Made by a program: the position numbers and the translations under genes. The notes under the pieces are model-generated. The model worked only from the letters and a program-made list of their open reading frames with translations. It ran no database searches and was not told the DNA's origin. From Castor canadensis (Eukaryota; Chordata; Mammalia; Rodentia; Castoridae): DNA of 64,000 nucleotides. The DNA lies in contig NC_133392.1 of NCBI RefSeq assembly GCF_047511655.1, positions 161,004,542 to 161,068,541 on the forward strand, written 5' to 3'. Positions 1 through 11,900 of the stretch are shown here, piece by piece. Each line of letters opens with the position of its first letter. The first letter of the stretch is position 1.

Positions 1-230
1 GGTCGGGGTCCCCGGGCCCGCTCCGCCCCGCCTCCTTCCCGCCGCTGTTTGGCGCGCGCCGCCCCGGCTGAGCCCCGGCTGGGTCGCGGGTGCGGCGCCG
101 GACGCGGGTCGGGGGCCAGGGCCCTCCGGAGGGCGGGACGGGACTGCGCCCTTCGGCAGGACTGAGGGCGGCAGCAAGGGCGCGCGGGATCCCAGGGGCG
201 GGCACTGGTACAGACTCCGCGCCCCGATGC
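1..230 (-). promoter_or_regulatory. GC-rich island edge, probable TP73 P1 promoter side
   Basis: The sequence is very CpG-rich and contains a TTTGGCGC E2F-type site at 48-55 running into GCGCGCC. In human, TP73 lies head-to-head with WRAP73 about 2-3 kb away, and its P1 promoter is known to be E2F1-responsive. Here that position falls at the left edge, with TP73 reading leftwards out of the window. No TP73 coding exon is present. The assignment rests on synteny plus the E2F motif, so it is an inference. Confidence 0.5.
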
Positions 231-681
231 CCTGGAGTCCATCCCAGACTCAGCTCCCCAGTCTCCCCATCTTCCCAACCCCCCCGCCCCCGCCCACCGA
301 GTCCCCCACTGCAATGCGCTTGGGATCCAGGGGCAGAAGTGCCTGGAGCAGGGTATACCGGCGCCTGCCCCCGAGTCCACACTGGCTGTGGCAGACGGAC
401 CTGGAATGAACCCCAGGCCCAGGGCAGGGGAGGAGGAGGTGGTTTTCGTAGAAGCCACATCAGGAACCTTCTCCGCTGAGGGCTCCTGGCCCACTCTGCT
501 CGCCTACTTGAGGCCACCGCACTGCTCCGACCCCAGCGGAACGGTGCGCCTCCAGGCCGGGGCCGGGGGGCCGGTGGGGGATAGGGACTCCCGCCTGCGG
601 ACCTTCCAGGGCCGAGGCCCGCATCCTGCTCCCCTCTCAGGAGACATTGCTGCCTCCTGGCCCGGGGCGCCTGATTCTGTT

Positions 682-786
682 ATTATTATTTTGTTGTCTT
701 TTTTTGGGGGTGGGGGGAGCGGTACTGGAGTTTGAACTCAGGGCCTTGCTCCTGCCAGATAAGCGCTCTACCACTTGAGCCAGCCC
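682..786 (-). mobile_element. ID-type SINE monomer with target-site duplication
   Basis: Read on the minus strand this is a tRNA-like box (GGCTCAAGTGGTAGAGCGC) followed by GAGTTCAAACTCC and an A/C-rich tail. GATTCTGTT occurs on both sides (673-681 and 787-795), a 9-bp target-site duplication that fixes the ends. Confidence 0.85.
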
Positions 787-1519
787 GATTCTGTTCCTGT
801 TTGCGGAAGATGCGCGCGGTGTACCCATGTGCTTCGAGCACGGAGCAAATTTGGGTTAGGCCGGGGAGGAAGGGGGGTCCCTTCTGACGGAGACATCGCT
901 GCTCTACAGGCCGCTCCCGTGCTGATTAAGTGGGGCTCTCATCCCGGTAAGCAGGGCCTCCGCTGGAGGACCAGACATACACAGGGTGAGTGCCAAGCGA
1001 CACTCCCTCATTGGCACCTGCCTGAGCTGCCCCTCCCCCCCATGCTGTGGAGACCCATTGTCTGGCTCTGCAACGATGCCCCTTACCCAAGGTTACCCTA
1101 CATACCCTCGAAGAGAAGTTGAATACAACCGTGGGGATCTTTCCAGGGGCTAGGCGCTGGAAGGTGAAAGCAAGACCCAAACCGGAACTCGCCTTTCAGA
1201 ACGCATGGGCGGGTAGGTGTGTCAGGGGCTGCGCTATTGGGCAAGCTTCAGAGGCGCTAGCGGGCACTTCAGACAACTAATGGCTTGTGTGAGCAAGGGA
1301 GTGAGTGACGTTCTGTCCTGGGAAGACGCCCTGGGATCTCTTAGGCTACCGAGTACAAGCGCGGTAGGAGAGCCCAGCGAAGGTGGTTGGTCCCAGGGTG
1401 GCCCGTTAGCAGTCCTCCTTCCAGTGCATCCCAGCCCAAGAAATGCAAAGAATGAACAGGCAGGTGCAGGGGTGCGCTTGCTCTGCCTGGTATCCAGGAC
1501 TAAGCAGGAGTTGGGACAC

Positions 1520-1970
1520 CTGATGGCTGAGAACATGGCTTGGATGTTGATAAAGGAATCACATCCTAGATTGCAGAGTTAACAAATGGCTTGTGACATA
1601 CAGGAGGGTCTTCCTGACCCCAGAAAATAACAGTTCAGTCTCTGAGAGTTAATGACACATAACTCAGTTTCCCAGGACTGACCACCCCCATCTCTGCAGA
1701 CCCCAATAAAAGCTTGAGGTCTTGGAACCCCAGTGCAGCAGCACTCCTTCTTAGTTCGTCCACCCTCCTGTTGAGGGTGCACCTTCGCTTTGCTTTCGCT
1801 TTGCTCTGCGTTAATAAACCTGCCCCATCCCTCTCATGGGAGCAGCAATCCCTGTTTTCTGCTGCCCGCTGCTTCTCTGGGTCCTAATAAACCTCTTGCT
1901 TCTCCTACTTGTCTTGGTAAATTCTTTTACCAACCCTCTGCATTAAAAATCCCCGACAAGGGTCAAATTC
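1520..1970 (+). mobile_element. Probable solo LTR of an ERV1-like (gammaretroviral) element, fossil
   Basis: About 450 bp with LTR-type architecture: three AATAAA motifs (1705, 1813, 1886), pyrimidine-rich U5-like sequence, and a perfect 8-bp inverted repeat with a 4-base loop (1914-1921 and 1926-1933) near the 3' end. No internal gag/pol/env sequence is next to it, so it appears to be a solo LTR. The exact ends and subfamily are uncertain. Divergence from a consensus cannot be judged here, but it looks old. Confidence 0.5.
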
Positions 1971-2054
1971 GTTCTGTACAGCTCTGAGAAGCACCGGAGC
2001 CTGAGGTGAGGGTCCCGATGCAGGTCTTTGCTCTACTTAGCAAAAAGAAACAAA

Positions 2055-2246
2055 GGGCAATTCGCCTGTAATCCTAGCTATTTGGAAGACTGAGATTAGA
2101 AGGGTCCATCCGGATTTGAAGTCAGCCCAGCCAAATAGTTTTGGAGACCCCACCTCCAAAATAATCAGAACAAAATATACTAGAAGTGTGACTCAAGTAG
2201 AGCAGAGCGCCTGCTTTACAAGTGTGAAGCCAAATCCGGTTCTACC
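2055..2246 (+). mobile_element. Dimeric SINE (B1-like + ID-like)
   Basis: The left half carries the 7SL-type CCTGTAATCCTAGCTA box and the right half the CAAGTAGAGCAGAGCGCCTGC tRNA-like box. The 3' end runs into the AAAG array. Both halves are diverged, so this is an older copy. Confidence 0.75.
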
Positions 2247-2254
2247 AAAAAAAA

Positions 2255-2311
<57 letters not shown>

Positions 2312-2347
2312 AGGAAGGAAGAAAGGAAAGAAAGAAAGAAAGAAAAA
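2247..2347 (+). repeat. (AAAG)n microsatellite in a SINE tail
   Basis: An A-run followed by about 20 AAAG units with AAGG interruptions. It starts directly at the 3' end of the preceding SINE, so it most likely grew from that element's A-tail. Confidence 0.95.
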
Positions 2348-2649
2348 ACGAAAACCCAAGCAAAGCAAATATTTACTTAGATGTTATGTATAAAATGTGA
2401 CATATATTATAGGGATTATATTAAATATTTAAAATATACCTTCTAACACAAGCATAAATATACATGTATATACAAATATGTATTTACATATAAATACATG
2501 TATGTGTACACCCGCACAGGTCGCCCAGTTAAATTTGAATATCAGATAAGGGAGCAATATTTTATAGTCTAAGTATGTCCCAGCCAACATTTTGGAACAT
2601 ATTTATACTAAAAATGATTCGTTATTTATCTGAACTTCAAATTTAGCTA

Positions 2650-2921
2650 TGCGTCCTGCCTCTTGTCTGCAGCCCCATCTGGCGAGGACTCCGGACCGCC
2701 TATTCTTGGCCTGAGGGGTTCTGGAACAACTCCTCAAAGAGGGGCTGGCAGCGCTTTTAAGGAGCCAGGCGCGGACTCCCGGCCCCACAATGCAGCGCGG
2801 CCGCTCTCAGCGCCCATAGGCTGCGGCTTGTTCCCGCCCCCTCACTTCCGGCCCGCTGCCTCCGCCTCTCTTCCGGAGTCCGCTGCCTGCGGCGGGTCGG
2901 AGCCCGCGGCTGGCTGCGGCC
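2650..2921 (+). promoter_or_regulatory. WRAP73: WRAP73 CpG promoter and 5' UTR
   Basis: GC-rich and TATA-less sequence runs directly into the WRAP73 start codon. Two ETS-type sites are visible, CACTTCCGG at 2843-2851 and CTTCCGG at 2870-2876, typical of housekeeping CpG promoters. The transcription start is probably near the second site, leaving a short 5' UTR, but it cannot be fixed from sequence alone. Confidence 0.7.
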
Positions 2922-2990
2922 ATGAACTTCTCGGAGGTGTTCAAGCTTTCCAACCTGCTCTGCAGGTTCTCCCCGGACGGCAAGTACCTG
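2922..2990 (+). CDS. WRAP73: WRAP73 coding exon 1
   Basis: Codons 1-23, ending GKYL in phase 0; donor GTGAGC. Confidence 0.96.
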
Positions 2991-5900
2991 GTGAGCGGCG
3001 CGCGGCGTATGTGCCCACGACAAGACCCGCGGGACGGGTGCATCCCGGCGTGGGGAGCGGGGCGGACCCCTGAATCGCGAGCACTGGGCAGCCGCGTCCT
3101 CAGGGTGCAGGCAGCTCGGAGGCCCGGCAGGAGCTCCGGGCAGAAGAGGGGGCCTGAGCAGGTGATCTGGGCAGGAGAGGGACCCGGACAGGTGCCTCGG
3201 GCAGGTGCGGGACCTGGGCAGGTGATCTGGGCAGGAGAGGGACCCGGACAGGTGATCTGGGCAGAAGAGGGGGCCTGGGCAGGTGATCTGGGCAGATGTG
3301 GGACCTGGGCAGGTGATCTGGGCAGGAGAGGGACTCGGGCAGGTGATCTGGGCAGATGCGGGACCTGGGCAGGTGATCTGGGCAGGAGAGAGACCCGGGC
3401 AGGTGATCTGGGCAGAAGAGGGGGCCTGGGTAGGTGATCTGGGCAGGAGAGGGACCCGGGCAGGTGATCTGGGCAGGTGCTGGACCCGGGCAAGTAACCT
3501 GGGCAGGTGCAGGATCCGGTCGGGGGCGGAACAGGAGGGGTCCCGGACAGGTGCGGGCTTCCCTACAAGGGTTTCAGTCTGTCAAAGTCGGATAAGGCGG
3601 TGCTGCTTCCATTTGAAAGCTGTGCTACAATGAATTCCTTATGACCTGGAGTGTTTTTCCCAACACATGGAATTATATGCAAGATACTAAAACCAGAAAC
3701 ACTGCTCTATCCCGTAACTGAGGGTACAGAAGATGTCCATCCATTGTTATTTTGTCACCAATGGCAAATTTCTCTTGCCTGTAAACTGGTAAGTGGTGTT
3801 CCTACTTTGTTACCCTGTCTACCTTGCCTCATGAGAATAAAGTGGTCTAAAACTTGCATTCTGGCCTGAGACAAAGAAAAGTGTCCCCAGGCTGGGTTTT
3901 GAGTTGCTCCTTTCCTGGGTGACAGATGGTGTTTAAGTCACTGAGCTGTAACTTAAAGTTTTGAAATGTACCAGTATGACCAGTGTATATCCCCAGAATG
4001 GAGGGGGAAGACAGGTAATAAACATTGGAAAGCCATTAAAGAAAAAAAAAAATCTTGCCTTATAAAAACCTTGCACTCATGCCTATAATCCTAGCTATTT
4101 GGGAGGCTGAGATCTGGAGGATCACAATTAGAGGCCAGCCTGGACAAATAGTTCTCAGACCCCATCTCCAAAGTAACAGCAGCAAAATGGACTGGAGGCA
4201 TGGTTGAAGTGGTACAGTGCCTGCTTTGCAAGTGCAAAGCCCTGAGTTCAAACCCCAGTCCTCCCACCCTCCCAACGCACAAAAAGCGTGCTTCATTTTA
4301 TTTATCTACCACCCTCTGTTAACTTACTGATATTTCACGATTCTTTTTCCAGTTGAGCCTTTCTCATCACTCCTGCTGCCTTTTCCAGGCCTTTGAGATG
4401 ATAACTCTCAAGTTACATGTTTATGGAGGTAGTATTTTAAATCACATAGAATCACAGTCAGCTACAAAGCAGAAAATGTTACCCGAAAAACCTTGGTGTA
4501 TTTTTCCAAGTTCCCCCTCTGTAATTTAGAGGTTTGTTTTTACTGCTTATGAAAGTTTCAGTGGCTTGAGAAAGAAAAAGATTATATTTGCTTGCCTCGT
4601 TTTGGTGCTTTTTGGTTGTACACGTGTCAAATTATTGTAGAACACTTGATAATCTTTTTATTAGAATCCTGTTCTTGAAAGCCCTGGCCTAAATTCTGGG
4701 TAGAGCAGTGTTTCTGGTTTTAGTATCTTGCATATACTTTGCATGGTTCTTCCAAGTGTTGGTAACAACACTCCACCTCATGAGGGATTCAATAATCACA
4801 GTTTTCAAAGTAAATAAGGCGGTAGACACTTGTTCCAACTGGCAATCACTCTCCCTCTCTCTTTTTTCTATGGAAAGCTAATGTGTTGTTTTTTTTTAAT
4901 GGAAGTTAATAAAACAAACTAATAAACAAGTTTGGCCTTGATAAATACAAAAATGAAACAAAATTTAACAATCACAATGGTAGGTGTGTATCCAGGAAAT
5001 ACTTGCTTAGATATGGAAATGAAGAAGCTGTCTTTAAGAAAATACATTAAAACACAAACTTTCACATTTATTAATAGGAACGAGATAGTGTAGCTAAGAC
5101 TGTACTTGGGAAATTCTATAATTGCATAATTTAAGCTCTTCTGTTGGTTCTGTTCTGCATTGACCTCTGTTGACTTACCCTGAGTAGGTGATGTGGGAGG
5201 GTAGTCATTTGTAGTCATTCTCACCCACAACTGTGAGCCCTTAACTCTTGTTTTCGAGACAGTGTCTTCCTGTGTAGCACAGGCTGGCCTTGAACTCTTC
5301 ATCCTCCTGCCTCAGTCTCCTGAGTGCTAGGATTATTGGTGTGTACCACCACGACTAGCTGATTCTTAACTCTTTACAAATTTGAGGAAACTGTCTGAAA
5401 CTGGCCGAACTAGGAGAGAATCTGGTTTTCAGTCACAGAAGAGTTTTTTTTTCCCAGTGCCGTTCCCTACCTAACTGTAGTTTTTAACATACAGTTAAAA
5501 ATGCTTTAGAGAGTTTTTAAATATCCATACTAGAGGAATTTTGTTTTATTTGAAAATATTTTAATTTTAAAAATTTATGGCGTACTGTGATAATTTGGTA
5601 CACAAATGCAGCTTAATGATCAAATCAGGGTTGAAGAATTTAAAAACCTACCTCATGTGTTTCAACTTCTGTTTGCATTAACTCACCTTATTCTGGAATG
5701 GGCTGTGTAGCTACGAATCTTCTGGGACAGCAGGGAAGGCGATGTCACAGAGCTGGCATTCTGAAGGCTCCTTCCTTGTAGAGTATAAGATGTCCAGTAC
5801 TTTCTTGTGTTTTCCTAGGCTTCCTGTGTCCAGTACCGCTTAGTAATTCGGGATGCGAACACCCTTCAGATCCTTCAGCTGCACACGTGCCTAGACCAGA

Positions 5901-8900
5901 TCCAGCACATAGAGTGGTCAGCAGACTCCCTCTTCGTCCTATGTGCCATGTACAAGCGGGGTCTCGTGCAGGTTTGTGCTACAGGCAGGGGCTTGTGCAG
6001 GTGTGCGTTGGGGTTAGAATTAGGAAACCTCCCCGGAAATGTCACAAGGAATGATTTTGTTCTGTACCCTACTAGTTTGGAGAAAAGGCAATGGGGCTTA
6101 AAGTCAGTTTGCTTTTAAAATTACAATGTTCAATAATGCTTGAATCCAAATACCTTTAAAGCGAGAAAACACTAAAATATTCTTAGTCTCTGATTCAGAA
6201 ACAGGAAGTATTTATCAGCAGCAGTCGCAACTTGGACCTGTGTGCTTTAGGAAGTACTAAAAAGGCCATGTTTTATTATATACCCAATGCCTAACTCCAT
6301 AAGGCCCTGGGAATGGCAGCATGAACTTACTGTGCTCCACTGCCACAGAAGGAATTGCTGAGAAGTGTGACATGTGTCATGAGGGATCTAGTGCCAGTTT
6401 TCATGCTGGAAGACTGAAGCTGTCCTCCCTCTCACCCAGTGCAGTAGATACGTGGCTTTTTCAAGCCCCTCTGTGCCCTCAGGGCTTGCTGGGTGTGCTG
6501 GGTAGTTTGTAATCTTGCATTTCTCTCATATGAATCGAGGTGTGGTCTCTGGAGCAGCCAGAATGGCACTGCAAAATCGACGAGGGCTCTGCAGGGCTGG
6601 TTGCCTCGTGCTGGAGCCCGGATGGACGTCACATCCTCAATACCACTGAATTCCACGTAAGTGTGGGCCTCCGCATGCCCATCTGCCGACTGATCTGTCC
6701 TCTGCTCCTGAAATAGCCTGGCAGAGTTAAGTCTACCATAAGTCAGAGCAGTATAAGCTGGAAGCATTGTTTATAAGCTTTTTGTCCAGTTTTAAAGAAA
6801 TAGAAAACCTTAGGAAGTTTCGATGTACATTTTTAAGGACTGAAAGTCTCAGCAATAGGAAATGAACTTTAATAGGAGCGAAGGCTGAGTATCTTTCCTG
6901 GAGACCTTGGTCTCCACGTGGCTGATTGGTAAACTGGCAAGCACTCCTTCAGGTGCTGCAAGTGTACCGTGTGTGCCGAGTGTGCCAGGTGCAGTGCCAG
7001 AGCAACGCCAAGGTGCGTGCTGGAGCTCTGACAGCACATCAGTGGGAAGTTGGGCGGTGTGAGTGTATCTCGTGAAGCTGGAATCAGGACTGATAGGGTG
7101 TTGAACTAACACAGTTCTTTGACTGATATGCTTTTTGATGGGACACTCAGCAGCGGTGGTCCTCAGTCCATTGAGTGTTTTTAGCCATCTGGGCTGATGA
7201 TTGAATTGTGGCAACCTCTTCCCTTGCTCCAGTGGGGCTGCACACGCTGTGTGGTAGCACACATGGCAAATGTTTATTTCAGCCATAAGAATGCAGGGTG
7301 GGTTGTGGGATTTCATTGAGCCTTTTTCAAGTTGGCATCAACTGGGTACAGTTTCTATCCAACTGTCAGGGGCTGCTACATTGACTGCTTCAGACAGCTG
7401 CGGGCTTCACCTATTTTCGGTTTAAAATTTTTTTTTGAGACTGGGTCCTGCTAGGCTGGCTTTGAATTTGCTGTCCTTCTGCTCTGCCTCTAAATAGCTG
7501 GGATTACAGGTGTGTGACACTAAGCCCATCTTCAGTTTCAATTTTCAAAAATACTTTAATGCCTACTATTATAGACAGAGACAGGAAGCCAGATGTGGTG
7601 GCACAGGTCTGTAACCCCAACTACTTGAGAGGTGGCGTTTGGAGCCAACCCAGCCAGACCCTGTCTCTAAAACAAATATGGGGCTAGGGGCATGGCTCAA
7701 GTGGTAAAGCACTTGTCTGGTATGCAGGAGGCACTGTATTCAATCGCCAGTACCACAAAACAAAGCAAAACAAAACAGAACACCCCGAGGGCTAACTTCT
7801 CTGCCTGAGGTACATTGACATTTTAGGGTGCCTACAGCCTGAGATTTCATGTAACCTTGTCCAGCAGTCAATCCTGCCTCCAGATGGGCTCGTGTCATAG
7901 AGTCAGCCTCATACTCTTACTTGATGGCCCAGAAGGAAAACTTGCCATCTACAAATTTATAGAACATACTTAAAAAGGGTAACTTGTTTTATTGAGCATC
8001 CCATATTTCATATGTATTAATATTTCTGCATACGTCCATACAGAATAAACTGCGGAGAGTGCCTTTATGTGGCATTGTGTACCTAAGACAAGGGTCACAG
8101 CCACTTGGCTGGTGGCATTAGAGCAAATGCTAAGATTAGAAGCCCTGTAGACAGGGCTCAGCAAGTCACAGAAGATGGGCACCAGTGGCGCTCCTTCAGC
8201 CTGCGTGTTGCCTTCATCATTTCCTTGCTTTTCCAGAGGGTCTTCTGCTGTGAACACTGTGGTTTGCAAGATTAGTTTATTTCAACAGACTCACTTCATG
8301 AGTGCTGGGGTGTTTCTAGATTGTTTTTACTTTTTAGTTTAATTTATTTATTATTTTTTTGCAGTGCTGGGGTTTGATCTCAGGGCCTACACCTTGAGCC
8401 ACTCCACCAGCCCTTTCTGTGTGGTGGGTTTTTTCGAGATGGGGTCTTGTGAACTGTTTGCCCAGCCTGGCTTTGAACCGCAATCCTCCTCCTGATCTCT
8501 GCCTCCTGAGTAGCTAGGATGACAGGTGTGAGCCACTGATGCCTGGTTCTAGATTGTTTTTAGATTGGTCCATTTTGGTAAGTGTATGTAGCTGGTTCTC
8601 TTCTTCCTTGTAAGAAAAAGTGTACTACATTTTATTTAGCCATGCTGCTAAGCAAAATAATTGAGTTGTGAGGAGTCAAGTAGCTGTGATGTGTCATCTG
8701 TGTCTCCTAGTGACACACCCAGAATTCCTTCCTAAGAGGGTCTTGCTTGGCGAGTACAAATGGATATGTTGAGCTTTCCAAAATTTTGCATCGGGATTTT
8801 AAATGATGGCCAATCCAGCAGAACTAAAGTGGCACTGCATTTTGGTTTGACTTTTCATGTCTCTCAGTCTTGGGAGGTTGAGCGCTTTCCAGTCTTGTTT

Positions 8901-11900
8901 ACACGCACATATTCGCATACGCTCTACAAAAGTGCGGCATGCCTGATGGCGTGTGTGGGGGGTGGGGGGGGCGTGTGGACCTGCCTTACCTTTCCCCAGC
9001 AGCGTTTTATTGAGAAGTCCTTCTTGACCAGTTGCGTCAAGCTCTAAGTCCTTTGTGTCTACGGGGTCATTGCTGATTTTCCATCTGGCTTCATTTTTGG
9101 TCCATTATGTGCCAGTTCCACACGGCTTAAATTTCTGGCGTCGTGTAGTGTATTTTAATATTCAGTGGGACTAATCCCTCCTGTTGCCTGGTATTCTGTC
9201 AGATTTATAAGTGTATTTTTAAGGTCAGGTTGTTACCTGCGTAAAGCTGTAGAACTGTTTCTACACCATCTTCCTAGTAGAACAGAGTCCCTTCTTTTAG
9301 TGGTAAATTGAACCTTTTATTATGAATAATTCATCTTGATATCTTTTAGAGCCTTTTTATTTTAAAGCCTGTTTTATGAAATACTAATATACCAGCACTG
9401 TCCTTCTTTGGTGAGGGTTTTCTTTTTGTTTGTTTGTATATTTATTGTGATGCTGGTGACTGAACCTAGGGCCTTCTTTGTACATGCTAGGCAAGCACTT
9501 TAACACTGAGCCACAGCCCCAGCCCTCTTTTTTTGTGGTACTTGGTTAGGGTTTTCATGGCATATCTTTTCCTTTCTGTGTTCTTAAATTTTAGTGTACG
9601 TTGTAAACAGACTATAGTTAGCTTAAAAAAGTAAATACAGGGCTGGGGATGTAGCTCAGTGATAGAGTGCTTGCCAAGCGTGCACGAGGGCCCAAGGTTT
9701 TTCCCCGCACTGGGGAAAAAAAAAGGATGAGCCAGTGGTTCATGTCTATAATCCCAGCTACTCAGGAGGATAGGATGGTGGTTTGAAGCCAGCCTGGGCA
9801 AATAGTTTGCAAGACCCTATCTTGAAAATACCCAACACAAAACAGGGCTGGCGGAATGGCTCAAGTGGTGGAGTGCTTGCCTAGTAAGCGTGAGGCCCTA
9901 AGTTCAAACCCCCACATAGCCAAAAAAAAAAAACAATTTGTAAGCAATAAAATTTGCCCACTTTGCATGTGCTGCTCAGTGGCTGTTTCCCACTTAATCC
10001 CTCCATGATCAGGCCTGATCGTGCCATACCACGGTGAGGGCACCTCGTGCCTGGAAGTCATGCCTGTCCCCACTTCCCACCCCAGGCCACCCCCAGCCAG
10101 CTTTCTGTCTACAGTTTCACCCTCTGGGGTCCTGTGTCTGTGAAGCCATCGATGTGTGGGGCTTTGTGTTTGTGAGTCTGTACCTCACGGCCTTTGAAAT
10201 CGGCCCAGGTAATAGTGTATTGGTAGCCCACTCCTTCTGCACTCAATAGTGTCCGAGCTCCTCCTGTCTGGCCCTGTGCCCTTTGTGAGCTGTTCTCTGA
10301 TGGAGAATGTCCAAGGGGAGCCCTGCCATCAGGAAGCTCATCCTTCCAGTGGTCAGTGGAAGCTAAGAGAGGTGACAGATGTGTGTATGTAACTACTCTT
10401 TTTATTGAATTCTGGGTGTTTTGTGGTGCTGGTGTCTAAAAAAAAAGTGCTAAATGCATGCTGATTGCTTTTTCTCCCTCCCCCAACAGCTGCGGATAAC
10501 TGTCTGGTCCCTGTGCACAAAGTCCGTGTCTTACATCAAGTATCCCAAAGCTTGTCAGCAGGGTGAGTCTGCCAGAGCCCTGCACACTCACTGCTTTGTA
10601 ACTGGACTTTCTGTCACAGAGGACTCTGAACAGACAGAAGTAGCTCCAACAGCCTTCATCCTCTACCTGCCCGGCCCTCAGTGACCTTCAGTGTCTCCTG
10701 GGTCCCCTGAGCCTGCACCTGTGCCTCTGAAAGACAAGGCCCCTCCCAGTCTTCCAGTATGCACTTTCCTTTTGTGCAGAGCTGGTGATGTGGGGACACC
10801 CTGAGCTTCCAGCCGTCAGCTTAACTCACTGACTCCTCTGCCGAGTGATTCCCAGCTCTTTGCCTAGGGGCATCGCAGCCTGTCGCAGGGCATTGCACAG
10901 GACAGGTGACAAGTCCTGTCCCCATTGAACCTCAGAGCCCTCTGGGTGCAGTGGCGGCTGGTGCAGCGTGCCAGGGCAGTGATGGGACGCTCTGCTCCGG
11001 AACCTGGAGGCTGTGCAGAGGTGCATTTGCAGTGGTCAGGGGGACACTGTGTGATTGACCTCGCCATCTGGCTCTGCTGCTGTCAGTTTGGAAATTACAC
11101 TAGGATGAAGTCCAGTTGGGGTTTATTTTTGATTTTATAGTTCGAATGTTAGGATCCCTCCAGAGGAGATGCACGTTTCCTGAATGGAAATCACAGCTCT
11201 GTTACTTGAGGTGTTCTTTTCACTCGTGAAGCATGACACCTAGCCTGGGGCTTCTGCAGCTAGTACTGAACTGGAAAAAATAGTTTAATGGTTTCAGCCA
11301 AAGATTTTTCTAAGTATTTACCATAAATTTAGTTCTTCCAGATGATTAAGTTAAAAAGCAAAAATAAGAAATACAGCAATAAGCTGACTCCTTTCTGTTG
11401 TTTTTTGTTTTTTTGAGATGGGGGTCTCACTCGTTAGCCCAGGTCGTCCTTAAACACAAGAACCTCCTGCCTGAGTGCTGGGATTACAGGTGTGCCCTAC
11501 CACACAGGGTTATAAATTGGCTTGGTTACATGAAAATATCCTTGGATTTCCTGCAATTTATTTTGCAAATTTGGTAACTCAAACCCCAGTTACACACACA
11601 CACGCACACACACACAATTTGGTAACTCATAAGGCACTGTATTCTTTCAGGAAGATTTTGTGACTCATCAGGGGTCAGGTCAGTTGATACGATTTTGAGA
11701 TTCTGTTTGGCAAACTGTCTCCTTTGTCTAAAGAAATGTCATCCTTGTCGTCAACACTTGTGGTGTTTCCGCTTCTCTTGACCTCTGCTTTCCTCATCCT
11801 TGAAAATTACCACTGTACTTTCTTTTGTTTGGACACTTCCGATTTCAGTTTGCTTTCCTTTTTCTGACAGGAATAACTTTTACCAGGGACGGCCGCTACC

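Larger units (their letters stand above)
231..2649. other. Interval between the TP73-side island and the WRAP73 promoter
   Basis: I see no coding exon here. The stretch holds a C-rich low-complexity run (about 255-300), one ID-type SINE, a probable solo LTR, a dimeric SINE with a long AAAG tail, and about 300 bases of AT-rich DNA (2390-2640) with alternating TATA/CATA tracts. Open frames in 90-735 are GC-driven and have no recognisable product. Confidence 0.6.
2991..5818 (+). other. WRAP73: WRAP73 intron 1
   Basis: It holds the 30-bp minisatellite, one dimeric SINE, one B1 element and AT-rich DNA around 5520-5660. I see no other gene. Confidence 0.85.
6657..10489 (+). other. WRAP73: WRAP73 intron 3
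   Basis: The longest WRAP73 intron, and the one with most SINEs: six insertions listed separately. No additional gene is seen. Confidence 0.85.
10563..11870 (+). other. WRAP73: WRAP73 intron 4
   Basis: Holds a reversed B1 element and a short CA repeat. No gene is seen in the rest. Confidence 0.8.

Noticed and set aside
3150-3555. CRISPR-like regular repeats
   Set aside because: There are no unique spacers; it is a plain tandem array in a mammalian intron.
2807-3633. Long open frames on both strands (up to 228 codons) with ten-residue repeats
   Set aside because: They are produced by the 30-bp minisatellite, whose period is a multiple of three; they overlap WRAP73 exon 1 and intron 1 and match no family.
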